Shown: positions 53,601-62,057, counted from the first letter of the stretch. The stretch is DNA of 64,000 nucleotides from Actinomycetota bacterium (GCA_016870355.1 VGBR01000003.1:192653-256652), one strand, 5' to 3'. Made by a program: numbers and translations. Notes: a model not told the origin generated them from the sequence alone.

Positions 53601-54075
53601 CGATCTCGACCCCGCCATCGATGAGGTCACTGGGTACACGCGCTACCGCATCGAGGGCGACCTCGCGGCCGACACCGCCACGCTGCACGTCGTCGACCGT
53701 GGCGGCGTGGCCACTGGGCTCAAGTCGCGCACCGAGATCGACCCGACGCTCCGCGGCGCGAAGCACCGGGTGGCGACCCAACGTGACGTCACCGCGCTGC
53801 GCGGCGCCGATGACGGTCGCACGCTCGTGATCGTGCCCGAGGTGAAGCACAACCAGACGGTCGGGCTCACCCTGCTCCACGTGCGTTACGTCGGCACGCT
53901 GCCGGCCGAGACCATGCGCGCCGTCCTCCAGGGCTACCAGGGTCGCTACGGCGCCCTTCGGGACGCCGTCACCGAGACCGAGCCGAACTTCGACGACGGC
54001 GTCCTCTCTACGGTGCCGGTCGTCGAGCTCCTCACCGACCCGGTGAACGTGCTCGCTGAGCACTGGCGCCGGTAG
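50662..54075 (+). CDS. glmS: Oversized glutamine-fructose-6-phosphate aminotransferase (GlmS-like)
   Basis: GlmS makes glucosamine-6-P from fructose-6-P and glutamine. Standard GlmS is about 610 residues; this one is 1137. Nucleophile Cys2 in MCGIIGVV. RGRDSAG, normally near residue 26, is at 166-172 after a 150-residue helical insert; LGHTRWAS is at 258-265 and NGDVDNH at 295-301. Two SIS domains follow: GQGTAAVAG and ISQSGTTTDTN (about 527-586) with VASTKAF (631-637), then WAVVGNGVNAIAARELRIKLSEL (701-723). HQAKTVTVG near 936-944 matches the usual GlmS C-terminus, but about 190 extra residues follow. Likely the real GlmS because it neighbours glmM. Confidence 0.9.
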   Translation: MCGIIGVVRRRSSRLAPALGPLVDELAAAVTNLAAWNGDVPSLTDAAAAIERVDAALRGVPGVTALLTDRPGALGIDHHSEQLAELLTTAERRLDQDAASFEASSLEAVNAAMLRAKDAVWAVRNDRLRNARAVADLAGADATPAAIEAYTSVQVALSALDRLEVRGRDSAGVHLLVHGHGLDFTDAAVRGLIERRAADPLFADGAVRTPEGMLSLVYKAAAEIGELGDNVRHLRKSIGDDELLKLALASPDAEVTLLGHTRWASVGIISEPNAHPLNQEEDGLVDGPYVAAALNGDVDNHADLTVLEGLAPPPEITTDAKVIPALVSRKLATGSDATQAFRATVASLEGSVAIGATAAADPGKLFLALRGSGQALYVGMTEDAFVVASEPYGLVEETATYVRLDGETPTDPARAAATRGQIMVVDAARAGELAGITRLAYDGTALPLTDADVQHAQITTRDIDRGAYPHFLLKEISEAPDSFHKTMRGKVVDEAGRLHVALGPDTLPWSVTERLRDRTIQRVTVIGQGTAAVAGQSLATALEQLAGERLVVEAIPATELSGFGLRADMSDTLIIAISQSGTTTDTNRTVDLARDRGAVVIAIVNRRNSDLVDKSDGVLYTSDGRDVEMSVASTKAFYAQIAAGHLLSVALADAIGVLDPDEAHRRLSALREFPEAMRTVVGQREHIGAVAQRHVLSKRYWAVVGNGVNAIAARELRIKLSELCYKAIAYDVTEDKKHIDLSSEPLILVCAAGLVGSNADDVGKEVAIYRAHRASPIVIADDGTRYPAALETIPVPSVHPDLDFVLATVAGHLFGYEAALAIDASSRPLHDARAAVEAAASGDPAALLDRLAPRLEAPSRAFHDGLRAGTYDGSLEASTASRVGSLLRYATGAVSLDSYEIEHGKVGTPSTVVEDLTAALTKGIEELKRPVDAIKHQAKTVTVGISRSDESLLQAPLVQAVLAAGAPRDGLSYRALRTLVDLDPAIDEVTGYTRYRIEGDLAADTATLHVVDRGGVATGLKSRTEIDPTLRGAKHRVATQRDVTALRGADDGRTLVIVPEVKHNQTVGLTLLHVRYVGTLPAETMRAVLQGYQGRYGALRDAVTETEPNFDDGVLSTVPVVELLTDPVNVLAEHWRR

Positions 54076-54307
54076 AGGTTCGGGGCGGGTACACATCACC
54101 GGCTGAGCACGAAGTTCGACATCGACGCCCTGGTTGCGGCACGCCGCGCTTGGAATGGGACCCGGAGACGAACGAACCGCACCCGTGGTCGACCGAGCAC
54201 ACGCTCGCGCAGTTCGCCGAAGCAAACGAGCACTGCCGCGCTACGGCCATTTCCTGAACCGGGCGGTCGCGCTCGCGCGCTGCGCGCGTCACGGGCTGAC
54301 CCGTTCG
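54076..54307. other. Gap between glmS and the thioesterase, weak coding trace
   Basis: No gene can be called. One + frame ending at the TGA near 54257 reads LEWDPETNEPHPWSTEHTLA, then QFAEANEHCRATAIS, which looks protein-like, but it has only a TTG start and no ribosome-binding site. It may be a gene remnant. No promoter or terminator is evident. Confidence 0.3.
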
Positions 54308-54739
54308 TCAGCTCTTGGGCAGCTTGATGAGCACGGTGCCTTGCGCGGTGCACACCAGACGGCCGTCGTTGACGACGTCGATGCGCACGACGGCCGTGCT
54401 CTTCGTGAGTGACACCACGTTCGCGGTTGCCGCGAGCGTGCCGGTGGTGACGGGTGCGAGGTAGTTCAGCTTGAACTCGGTCGTCGCCGCCCATGCGCCT
54501 TTCGGGATGACCGGGTAGCAGACGGTCCCGAGCACGTGATCGCACAACGCGGCGATCACGCCACCGTGCAGGTTGCCGAACGGAGTGAGCAGCTCGTCGC
54601 GCACCTCGAGCTCGGCGCGCAGCACGCCGGCACCTACCTCGGTGTGACGGATGCCGAGATAGCCGATGATGCCAGGGCCGTCGGATGGTGCGTTCTCGAG
54701 GCCAGCCGCGACCTTCTCGTTGTACTGCGGGAAGTCCAC
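54308..54739 (-). CDS. Hotdog-fold thioesterase (PaaI/YdiI-like)
   Basis: A 143-residue single hotdog domain. The active-site helix segment FGNLHGGVIAALCDHVLG (around residues 58-75) and WAATTEFKLNYLAPVTTG are characteristic of acyl-CoA thioesterases of the PaaI group. The C-terminal strand pair (TAVVRIDVVNDGRLVCTAQGTVLI, in pieces) completes the fold. GTG 54739 is the only start near the beginning of similarity. Divergent from acpS with 42 bp between starts, so the promoters overlap. Confidence 0.85.
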   Translation of the reverse strand: MDFPQYNEKVAAGLENAPSDGPGIIGYLGIRHTEVGAGVLRAELEVRDELLTPFGNLHGGVIAALCDHVLGTVCYPVIPKGAWAATTEFKLNYLAPVTTGTLAATANVVSLTKSTAVVRIDVVNDGRLVCTAQGTVLIKLPKS

Positions 54740-54781
54740 GACTCGATCATGGCACTGCGGCGATGCCCGTATCGTTGGTGT

Positions 54782-55180
54782 GTGCACATCGTCGGTCTGG
54801 GCACGGATCTGGTCGAGGTTGCTCGCTTCCGGCTGGCCATGGAGCGCCGAGGCGAGCGACTGAACGAACGACTCTTCAGCGACGAGGAACGGGCATACGC
54901 CGCGAAGCAGAAAGACCCGGCCAAGAGCCTTGCGGCACGCTTCGGCGCGAAGGAAGCCGTGATGAAGGCGATGGGCGTCGGGCTGTGGAAGTTCAAGCTC
55001 CGTGACGTCGAGGTCGCGAAGGCCAAGAGCGGTGCACCGTCGGTGAAGCTGCACGGGCGCGCGGCCGAGATGGCGGCCGAGCGCGGCATCGTCGCATGGC
55101 AGCTCTCGCTCACCCACACCGAGACGACGGCGCTCGCAGTCGCCATCGCGATCGGGCGGAACCTGCCCGACGAGACCTGA
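54782..55180 (+). CDS. acpS: Holo-[acyl-carrier-protein] synthase
   Basis: A 132-residue AcpS that attaches the phosphopantetheine arm to ACP. Metal-binding Asp in IVGLGTDLVEVARF (residues 3-16) and the catalytic helix ARFGAKEAVMKAMGVGLW with its Glu; WQLSLTHTETTALAVAIA at the end. The start is GTG 54782, giving VHIVGLGTDLVEV. nnr follows after 1 bp, a common actinobacterial pairing. Confidence 0.96.
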   Translation: MHIVGLGTDLVEVARFRLAMERRGERLNERLFSDEERAYAAKQKDPAKSLAARFGAKEAVMKAMGVGLWKFKLRDVEVAKAKSGAPSVKLHGRAAEMAAERGIVAWQLSLTHTETTALAVAIAIGRNLPDET

Positions 55181-55181
55181 C

Positions 55182-56615
55182 GTGCTCCCGATCGTCACGC
55201 CGGCAGCGATGGCCGAGGCCGACCAGCGCACCATCGCGGCCGGCACTCCGATGGAAGTGCTGATGGACCGGGCCGGGCGAGCGGTCGCGTGGGAAGCACG
55301 CCAGCGGCTCGGCAACGCGTACGGCAAGCGAGTGGTCGTCGTGTGCGGCAAGGGCAACAACGGCGGCGACGGCCTCGTCGCGGCGCGCATCCTGCGCGGC
55401 TGGGGTGTGCGCGTCGACGTGTTCGAGTTGAAGGACGGCGTGCCCGAGCCCGCGCTCGACCGCACCATCGAGCGCGCCGATCTCATGATCGACGCGATGT
55501 TCGGCACCGGCTTCCGTGGCGCGCTCGAAGGTGATGCTGCGCTCGTGGCGCGCCGGAGCCTTGACCTTCCCACGCTCGCGATCGACATTCCGTCAGGCAT
55601 CGACGGCTCAACCGGCGCAGTGCAGGGCGACGCGGTGCGCGCTGTCGCAACCGTGACGTTCGCGGCGCACAAGCCCGGTCTCGTGTTCGAACCCGGTCGA
55701 GGCCACGCGGGAGACGTTCGAGTTGCCGACATCGGCATCGAGCTCACCGACGACGACCGGCGCGTCGGGCTCGTGACCGACACCGACGTACGTGGATGGT
55801 TGGCGAGCGTCGTCGAGACCGACACACACAAGTGGCGGTCCGGACTTCTCGTCATCGGCGGCTCGGGTGGGATGACCGGCGCGCCGATGTTGGTGAGCAC
55901 GGCCGCGATGCGCGTGGGCGCGGGGATCGTGTGGTGCGCGGTGCCCGGCGACGACATGGCCGCGCGCGCATCGGGCGGTGAGGTGATCACGAAGGCCATG
56001 CCCGCGAACGTTCACGGTGCTCTCACGGGCATCGCCGACGACGTGCGCGACGCGCTCGACCGCTTCCGTGCGCTTGCCGTCGGACCCGGCCTCGGCACGG
56101 ACGAAGCGACGACGGCCGTCGTCCGCGAGCTCGTGACCACAGTGGACGCGCCGCTCGTCCTGGATGCCGACGGGCTCAACGCGTTCGCGGGCCACTCGGC
56201 CGACCTCCGCGCGCGCAACGCCCCCACCGTCCTCACGCCCCATGAGGGCGAATTCGAGCGGCTGCTCGGCGATCAGGTCGGCGACGATCGCCTTGCCGCG
56301 GCCCGCCGCCTCGCCGACGCCACCGGCTGCGTGGCGCTGCTGAAGGGCCCCGGAACGGTCGTGGCCGAGCCCGGCGCGACCGGGCGCGTGGCCGTGAACG
56401 CAGTCGACGGGCCCTGGCTCGGCACCGCCGGCACCGGCGATGTGCTCACCGGGATCATCGCCGGGCTCCTGGCCCGGGGGCTCGGGGCGTTCGAGGCTGC
56501 AGCCGCAGGGACGCTGGTCCACGGGCTGTCCGCCGACGTCGCCGGGCATACTGGACTCGTCGCCGGCGACCTCGTGGCGGCGCTCCCCCACACCTTCCAA
56601 GCACCGGAGACTTGA
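55182..56615 (+). CDS. nnr: Bifunctional NAD(P)HX epimerase/dehydratase
   Basis: A 477-residue fusion that repairs hydrated NADH/NADPH. N-terminal epimerase (about 1-210) with VVCGKGNNGGDGLVAARIL and DIPSGIDGSTG. C-terminal ADP/ATP-dependent dehydratase (about 220-477) with VIGGSGGMTGAP, GLGTDEATTAV, LDADGLNAF, LTPHEGEFERL and the GTAGTGDVLTGIIAGLLA motif. GTG start 1 bp after acpS. Its stop overlaps the ATG of the CBS gene (TGATG). Confidence 0.97.
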   Translation: MLPIVTPAAMAEADQRTIAAGTPMEVLMDRAGRAVAWEARQRLGNAYGKRVVVVCGKGNNGGDGLVAARILRGWGVRVDVFELKDGVPEPALDRTIERADLMIDAMFGTGFRGALEGDAALVARRSLDLPTLAIDIPSGIDGSTGAVQGDAVRAVATVTFAAHKPGLVFEPGRGHAGDVRVADIGIELTDDDRRVGLVTDTDVRGWLASVVETDTHKWRSGLLVIGGSGGMTGAPMLVSTAAMRVGAGIVWCAVPGDDMAARASGGEVITKAMPANVHGALTGIADDVRDALDRFRALAVGPGLGTDEATTAVVRELVTTVDAPLVLDADGLNAFAGHSADLRARNAPTVLTPHEGEFERLLGDQVGDDRLAAARRLADATGCVALLKGPGTVVAEPGATGRVAVNAVDGPWLGTAGTGDVLTGIIAGLLARGLGAFEAAAAGTLVHGLSADVAGHTGLVAGDLVAALPHTFQAPET

Positions 56616-57085
56616 TGCCCGGGACCACCCTCGTCGGAGAGGTCATGACCAAGGACGTCGTCACCCTCCGGCCCGACCAGTCCTTCGAAGAAGCCGCAGA
56701 CACCCTCGCCGACAAGGCGATCGGCGCGGCGCCCGTCGTCGACGACACCGGCAAGGTCGTGGGGCTGCTGCGCGACGAAGACCTCATCGTGTCCGAGAGC
56801 AACCTGCACGTCCCCACGTGGCTCAACTTCTTCGGTGTTGACTTCCCGATGCCGGGCTCGCAGGAGCACTTCGAGGAAGAGCTGAAGCGCATGGTCGCCA
56901 CGACCGTCGACGGCCTGATGGAGACCGACTTCCCGGCCGCGTCGCCCGACGACACGCTCGCCAGCGTCGCGACGCGGATGCACGAGGACGACATCACCCA
57001 CATGCCCGTCATCGACGCCAACGGCGCGCTGGTCGGGATCATCTCCCGCGGCGACATCGTGCGCCGCGTCGCCGACACGACGTGA
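56615..57085 (+). CDS. Tandem CBS-domain protein
   Basis: A 156-residue protein made of two CBS modules: first about residues 1-60 (VGEVMTKDVVTLRPDQSFEEAADTLADKAIGAAPVVDD, in pieces), second about 95-156 (LMETDFPAASPDDTLASVATRMHEDDITHMPVIDANGALVGIISRGDIVR, in pieces). Such pairs bind adenine nucleotides or AdoMet and act as sensors. Between them a helical insert VPTWLNFFGVDFPMPGSQEH is typical of a CBS subgroup. No catalytic domain is attached. Coupled to nnr by TGATG. Confidence 0.9.
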   Translation: MPGTTLVGEVMTKDVVTLRPDQSFEEAADTLADKAIGAAPVVDDTGKVVGLLRDEDLIVSESNLHVPTWLNFFGVDFPMPGSQEHFEEELKRMVATTVDGLMETDFPAASPDDTLASVATRMHEDDITHMPVIDANGALVGIISRGDIVRRVADTT

Positions 57086-57101
57086 GGGTGGCCGACACCA
57101 C

Positions 57102-58250
57102 GTGACCCCGTCTGCATCGGCCGCGCGCCCGGGCTACCGGCCCGCATGGGCGGAGGTCGACCTCGACGCCGTCCGCCACAACGTGCGCTCGCTTGCGAGC
57201 GTTGCTGCACCCGCGCGCTTGCTCGCGGTCGTGAAGGCCGACGCGTACGGGCATGGCGCGGTGCGGGTCGCGCAGGCCGCACTCGACGCGGGTGCCGAGT
57301 GGCTCGGTGTGGCGCTCGCCGAAGAGGGGATCGAGCTGCGTGAGGCGGGAATCGACGCGCGCGTGCTGATCCTGTCGCAGCCACCTGCCGCGGCGGCCGC
57401 CGCGATCGTCGAGCACGGGTTCACGCCGGTCATGTACACGAACGACGGAGTGGACGCGCTCGCCAAGGCCGTGGCCGACGCGGGCGCCGAACCGCTCCGT
57501 GTCCACGTGAAGGTCGACACTGGGATGCACCGCGTGGGTTGCAGCCCCGAGGAGACCGCCGCGCTGATCGCGCACATCGACGCGCGCCCCGAGATCGACG
57601 TCGAAGGGGTCTGCACGCACCTTGCGGTCGCCGACGTTCCCGACGATCCGTACAACGCTGAGCAGCTCGATCGCTTCGACGACGTGCTCGCCGCCCTCGG
57701 TGACCGCGCGAACGAGCTCATCGTGCACGCCGCGAACTCGGCGGGAGCGATCGCGCACCCGCGCGCCCGACACGACTTGGTGCGCTGTGGCATCGCCATG
57801 TACGGGATCCCGCCCTCACCGGACCTTGCCGGCAGCGCGGATCTCCAGCCGGTGTTGTCCATCAAGGCGCAGGTCTCGCACGCCAAACCTCTTGCCTCGG
57901 CCGAAAGCGTGTCGTACGGGCGCCACTACCGCGCGCCTGGCGACACGCACGTCGTCACCGTGCCGATCGGGTATGCCGACGGGGTGCCCAGGAACCTCGG
58001 GTTGACCGGCGGTGAGGTGTTGATCCGGGGTCGTCGGTTCCCGATTGCGGGCAGCGTCACGATGGATCAGCTGGTGGTCGACCTCGGTCCCGACGGGCCG
58101 ATGCTCGATCCAGATGAGCCCGTCACGCTGCTCGGCCGCGACGGTGACGAGGAAGTCACCGCCACGGAATGGGCGGAGCGACTCGGCGTGATCCCCTACG
58201 AGGTGACGACCAGGATCGGGCCTCGGCTTCCCAAGGTGTACGTGCCGTGA
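57102..58250 (+). CDS. alr: Alanine racemase
   Basis: A 382-residue PLP enzyme producing D-alanine for peptidoglycan. PLP lysine Lys45 in LAVVKADAYGHGAVRV; substrate region VKVDTGMHRVG; the catalytic Tyr is in the C-terminal beta-barrel (RCGIAMYGIPPSP region and VSYGRHYRA). AWAEVDLDAVRHNVR at residues 15-29 is the family N-terminus. GTG 57102. The next hydrolase gene overlaps by 4 bp (GTGA). Confidence 0.97.
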   Translation: MTPSASAARPGYRPAWAEVDLDAVRHNVRSLASVAAPARLLAVVKADAYGHGAVRVAQAALDAGAEWLGVALAEEGIELREAGIDARVLILSQPPAAAAAAIVEHGFTPVMYTNDGVDALAKAVADAGAEPLRVHVKVDTGMHRVGCSPEETAALIAHIDARPEIDVEGVCTHLAVADVPDDPYNAEQLDRFDDVLAALGDRANELIVHAANSAGAIAHPRARHDLVRCGIAMYGIPPSPDLAGSADLQPVLSIKAQVSHAKPLASAESVSYGRHYRAPGDTHVVTVPIGYADGVPRNLGLTGGEVLIRGRRFPIAGSVTMDQLVVDLGPDGPMLDPDEPVTLLGRDGDEEVTATEWAERLGVIPYEVTTRIGPRLPKVYVP

Positions 58251-59269
58251 GCGCGGGAAAGAAGGCGCTGAAGGCCGCGGGCGTCGGGCTCGGTCTCGCC
58301 GCGGGCCTGGCGGGCGCGGGCTACGTCACCCAGAGGGCCGTGCTGCGCGGGCTGCGCAGTCGCCCCGATCCCGACGCCGGCCACCTTCCGCCGCTGCCGC
58401 TCGACGACGTGCGCCATCTCGAGAGCCACGACGGCGGCACGATCTACGTCATCCAGGCGGGACCACACGACGGCACGCCGATCGTGCTGCTGCACGGCGT
58501 GACGATCGACTCGCGGATCTGGGTGAAGCAGCTCGACGCGCTGCCGCGGCTCGGCTTCCGTGTGGTCGCGTTCGACACGCGTGGGCACGGCAGCTCCAAG
58601 TGCGGCGACTCCGGCCATTCGATCGAGAACCTCACGTTCGACGTGCGCACCATGCTCCAGGAGCTCGATCTGCACGACGCCATCCTCGTCGGGCACTCGA
58701 TGGGTGGCGTCGCGGTGCAGGCGTTCGCATCGCAGCTCACCGCAGACGCGCACGAGCATGTGCGCGGGCTCGTGCTGCTCTCGTCGCTGGCCAAGACCCA
58801 GGTGAGCGCGGCCCGCAGGCTGCGCGCGCTCACCGAGAGCATGTCCGAACGATTCGACTTCGCCCGGATCATGTCGAACCACGATGTCGGCACGATGCTG
58901 GCGCGACTCGGGTTCGGTCGCGATCCGCAGGCAAGTCACGTCGAGCTCGTTCGGCAGATGCTCGCAGAGTGCTCGGCGGAGACGAGCCGCGACGCGCTCA
59001 GCGTGCTGCTCGCGATGGACCTCACACCTCACCTGGAGCAGATCGATCTCCCCACACTGATCATCTGCGGGTCGGCCGACATGCTCACGCCCCGCTTCGA
59101 GTCCAAGCGCATCGCCCGACTCATCCCCGGCGCGCGCATGGTGATGATCGAAGGCGCGGGGCACACGATCATGCTCGAGCGTCCCGACGAGCTCGAGGAG
59201 GTGCTCGTGGACTTCTCGCGCGAGCTCGGCGTGTCACCGAGCATCCATCGGGACGCCGCGGCCGGTTGA
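58247..59269 (+). CDS. Membrane-anchored alpha/beta-hydrolase
   Basis: A 340-residue alpha/beta-hydrolase. The N-terminal AGVGLGLAAGLAGAGYVT may be a membrane anchor. Core motifs: LLHGVTIDSRIW (oxyanion), VVAFDTRGHGSSK, nucleophile Ser in LVGHSMGGVAVQAF, Asp in ICGSADMLTPR and His in GAGHTIMLERP. The alr-hydrolase-tsaE order is conserved in many Actinobacteria, but its function there is not established to my knowledge. GTG overlaps the alr stop. Confidence 0.9.
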   Translation: MSAGKKALKAAGVGLGLAAGLAGAGYVTQRAVLRGLRSRPDPDAGHLPPLPLDDVRHLESHDGGTIYVIQAGPHDGTPIVLLHGVTIDSRIWVKQLDALPRLGFRVVAFDTRGHGSSKCGDSGHSIENLTFDVRTMLQELDLHDAILVGHSMGGVAVQAFASQLTADAHEHVRGLVLLSSLAKTQVSAARRLRALTESMSERFDFARIMSNHDVGTMLARLGFGRDPQASHVELVRQMLAECSAETSRDALSVLLAMDLTPHLEQIDLPTLIICGSADMLTPRFESKRIARLIPGARMVMIEGAGHTIMLERPDELEEVLVDFSRELGVSPSIHRDAAAG

Positions 59270-60153
59270 GCTCGGACTTCCCCACAACTGGCATCTCGCT
59301 CGGTCACTGGACCGGTCGTGGGACTGGCGTGTCGGTGGTGTTGTGTCCTGAAGGCACCGTCGGGTCGTGCGAGGTGCGCGGCGGCGCGCCCGCGACGCGC
59401 GAGACCGCGCTGCTCGAACCAACCCGCTCCGTCGAACGTGTAGACGCCGTGGTGCTGACGGGCGGTTCCGCGTTCGGCCTCGCGACTGCCGACGGCGTGA
59501 TGGCGTGGCTCGCCGAACAAGGCCGCGGCTTCCCGACGCGCGGTGGCCCTGTTCCTATCGTCCCTACCGCCGCGATCTACGACCTCGCTGAGGATGTCGA
59601 CCGACCGGGTCCCGACGAAGGCCGGGTCGCCGTCGAGGCCGCGGCGAAGAAGTCGGACACGTCATCAGGCCGAATTGGTGCCGGCACCGGCGCCACGATC
59701 GGCAAGTGGCGCGGCGCCGACGACAAGGTGCCGGGTGGTCTCGGGATCGCGACCCATTCCGGCTCCCTGAACGTCGACGCGATCGCGGTGGTGAATGCCG
59801 TCGGCGACGTCGTCGCCGACGACGGGGCGGTGATCGCTGGGTCGAGCGCGCCCGCCGATGCACCGCCATTCCCGGAGCCGAGGCCGTTCGAGGCGACCAC
59901 GCTGGTGGTGGTCGCGACCGATGCGCCCCTCTCGAAGCTCGAATGCCAGCTCTTGGCCCAGAGCGGTCATGACGGGTTGGCCCGGTCGCTCCGCCCGGCC
60001 CACACCCGCCACGACGGCGACCTCGTGCTCGCGCTCGCGACCGGAACCGGTACGCCGCGTGACGAGGCCGAGCCGTTCGCACTCGACCGGCTGCGCGTCG
60101 TCGTCACTGAGGTCGTGGCCGAGGCAGTGAGGAACGCCGTCCGGCAGACTTGA
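59266..60153 (+). CDS. P1-family (DmpA-like) peptidase/amidase
   Basis: A 295-residue member of the self-processing P1/DmpA family of N-terminal nucleophile hydrolases, known for L-aminopeptidase/D-esterase activity. Seen: GISLGHWTGRGTGVSVVLCPEG, the family GG motif VVLTGGSAFGLATADGVM, GRIGAGTGATIGKW, and LNVDAIAVVNAVGDVV followed by DGAVIAGSS. The start is TTG 59266 overlapping the previous stop (TTGA). Substrate unknown; D-Ala-type substrates would fit the alr neighbourhood but that is inference. Confidence 0.85.
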   Translation: MSSDFPTTGISLGHWTGRGTGVSVVLCPEGTVGSCEVRGGAPATRETALLEPTRSVERVDAVVLTGGSAFGLATADGVMAWLAEQGRGFPTRGGPVPIVPTAAIYDLAEDVDRPGPDEGRVAVEAAAKKSDTSSGRIGAGTGATIGKWRGADDKVPGGLGIATHSGSLNVDAIAVVNAVGDVVADDGAVIAGSSAPADAPPFPEPRPFEATTLVVVATDAPLSKLECQLLAQSGHDGLARSLRPAHTRHDGDLVLALATGTGTPRDEAEPFALDRLRVVVTEVVAEAVRNAVRQT

Positions 60154-60156
60154 CGG

Positions 60157-60792
60157 GTGAGCCTGCTCGACCCTGAGGAACTGACCTCCTCGCACGCGCC
60201 GACCTGGGCATCGTGGGACGACTTGGAGCGCGAGGCGCTCGGATGCACGAAGTGCCCGCTCGCTTCCGCTGGTCGTACGCAGGTCGTGTTCGGTGTGGGT
60301 GCGCGTGACGCCGATCTGGTCTTCGTCGGCGAGGGGCCCGGCGCCGAAGAGGACAAGCAGGGGATCCCATTCGTCGGACGCGCCGGAAAGCTGCTCACGC
60401 AGCTGATCGAAGGCATCGGGATGACGCGCGACGAGGTGTACATCGCGAACGTCGTGAAGTGCCGTCCGCCGGGCAACCGTGATCCGGAGCCCATCGAGAT
60501 CGAGACGTGCCGTCCGTACCTGGAGGCCCAGCTCGCGTTCCTCGAGGCGAACGTCATCATGACGTTGGGCAACTTCGCGACGAAGCTGCTGCTTGACACC
60601 AAGATCGGCATCACGAAGCTGCGCGGTCAGGAGTTCGAGGTTGCGCTCGGGAAGTCGGGCGAGAAGCAGGTGCTCGTCCCGACGTTGCATCCCGCCGCCG
60701 TGCTCAGGAACGGCGGCCCTGCACTCGCACAAGCGCGCTCAGACTTCGTGGTGGCCAAGCGAGCGCTCGCACGCCGTCTCGAGGCCAGGTGA
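60157..60792 (+). CDS. Uracil-DNA glycosylase, family 4 (Fe-S)
   Basis: A 211-residue type 4/5-like glycosylase that removes uracil from DNA. Four [4Fe-4S] cysteines: Cys30 and Cys33 in LGCTKCPLA, then VKCRPPGN and ETCRPYLE. Active-site motif GEGPGAEEDKQGIPFVG and the C-terminal TLHPAAVLR are diagnostic. GTG 60157 is 3 bp after the P1 gene. Its stop overlaps tsaE (GTGA). Confidence 0.93.
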   Translation: MSLLDPEELTSSHAPTWASWDDLEREALGCTKCPLASAGRTQVVFGVGARDADLVFVGEGPGAEEDKQGIPFVGRAGKLLTQLIEGIGMTRDEVYIANVVKCRPPGNRDPEPIEIETCRPYLEAQLAFLEANVIMTLGNFATKLLLDTKIGITKLRGQEFEVALGKSGEKQVLVPTLHPAAVLRNGGPALAQARSDFVVAKRALARRLEAR

Positions 60793-61289
60793 CCGAACCC
60801 GAACGCCGGCCCACCGTGGCCGGGACCCTCATGGCGCACGCGCCTGAGGAGACTCGCGTGATCGGCAGCCGTCTCGCGACGCTGCTCGAGCCGGGCGACA
60901 TCGTGCTGCTCGCTGGACCGCTCGGCGCGGGCAAGACGGAGCTGGTGAAGGGTGTCGCCGAAGGTCTCGGTGTCGACGAGGTCGTGGTGAGCCCGACGTT
61001 CACCCTCGCGCGCGAGTACGAGGGCCGACTTCGCTTGGTGCACGTCGATGTGTACCGGCTCGACACCGCGCAGGAGCTGCTCGACCTCGGCCTCGAAGAC
61101 CTCGCGGACGACGGCGTGATGGTCGTCGAGTGGGGCGACGCGGTCGCGGGGTTGCTCCCGCCGGAACACCTCGAGATCGCCATCGATCTTGCTGATGACG
61201 AGTCAACGCGAACACTCACGTTCACGCCGTCGGGGCCGTCGTGGGGATCTCGCTCCGCCGCGCTCGGTGCCGTCCTGGGCGGCGGCTGA
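60789..61289 (+). CDS. tsaE: t6A biosynthesis ATPase TsaE
   Basis: A 166-residue P-loop protein needed with TsaB and TsaD for the threonylcarbamoyl modification (t6A37) of ANN-reading tRNAs. Walker A GPLGAGKTELVKG, switch region VVSPTFTLAREYEG, HVDVYRL and VVEWGDAV are standard. GTG start overlapping the glycosylase gene, and overlap with tsaB (TGATG). The C-terminal 20 residues (WGSRSAALGAVLGGG) are slightly longer than usual. Confidence 0.96.
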   Translation: MTEPERRPTVAGTLMAHAPEETRVIGSRLATLLEPGDIVLLAGPLGAGKTELVKGVAEGLGVDEVVVSPTFTLAREYEGRLRLVHVDVYRLDTAQELLDLGLEDLADDGVMVVEWGDAVAGLLPPEHLEIAIDLADDESTRTLTFTPSGPSWGSRSAALGAVLGGG

Positions 61290-61981
61290 TGCTCGTCCTC
61301 GCGATGGACACCGCCACGCCGCAGGTCGCGGTCGCGATCGGCGACAGCGGCGCGGTGCGCGGTGAGGTGCGCGTCGTCGGGGGACGCCGCCATGCCGAGC
61401 AGCTCGCGCCCGCCATCCAGTACGTCTGCGCGCAGACGGGGGTACGGCTCGACCAGCTCGCGGCCATCGCCGTCGGTGTGGGTCCGGGACTGTTCACCGG
61501 GCTTCGGGTCGGTGTCACCACCGCCAAGGTCATGGCGCAGGCGCTGCGCATCCCAGTCGTCACCGTCCCCACCCTCGACCTTGTCGCGTACCCGCTCCGG
61601 CACACTCGCCGCATGGTGGTGGCGGTGATCGATGCCCGCAGGAAAGAGGTCTTCCACGCCCGCTACCGATCGGTGCCCGGTGGGCTCCAACGGGAAGGCG
61701 AGTACGCCGTCGGTCCGGTCGGGGACCTGATCGCCGACCTCGAGGCCGGGGGTGAGGAGGTGCTCCTCGCCGGAGACGGCGTGGCCCGCTACCGGAGCAA
61801 GCTCGCCGACCTGGAGCGGGCCGAGGAGGCGGGGCCCGCCTTCGACATGCCGAGCGTCGGGGCCCTGATCGAGCTGGCCACGGCCCGGGCCGAGCGTGAG
61901 GAGTTCACGACGCCCTGGGAGGTCCATCCTCTGTACCTGCGCGAGAGCGACGCCGAACTTCATTGGGCGACCCCTCGATGA
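61289..61981 (+). CDS. tsaB: t6A biosynthesis scaffold TsaB
   Basis: A 230-residue ASKHA-fold protein, partner of TsaD. VLAMDTATPQVAVAIGD at the start, GGRRHAEQLAPAIQYV, and VGVGPGLFTGLRVGVTTAKVMAQAL. It lacks the TsaD metal-binding His pair, as expected for TsaB. The end (HPLYLRESDAE) matches the family. rimI follows after a 76-bp gap. Confidence 0.96.
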   Translation: MLVLAMDTATPQVAVAIGDSGAVRGEVRVVGGRRHAEQLAPAIQYVCAQTGVRLDQLAAIAVGVGPGLFTGLRVGVTTAKVMAQALRIPVVTVPTLDLVAYPLRHTRRMVVAVIDARRKEVFHARYRSVPGGLQREGEYAVGPVGDLIADLEAGGEEVLLAGDGVARYRSKLADLERAEEAGPAFDMPSVGALIELATARAEREEFTTPWEVHPLYLRESDAELHWATPR

Positions 61982-62057
61982 TGTACATGCACCGCAGTCG
62001 TTGGGCATCGCGAAGGTCCACCCACGATGACTTTCTGTCGATGATGCGAGCGTCATC

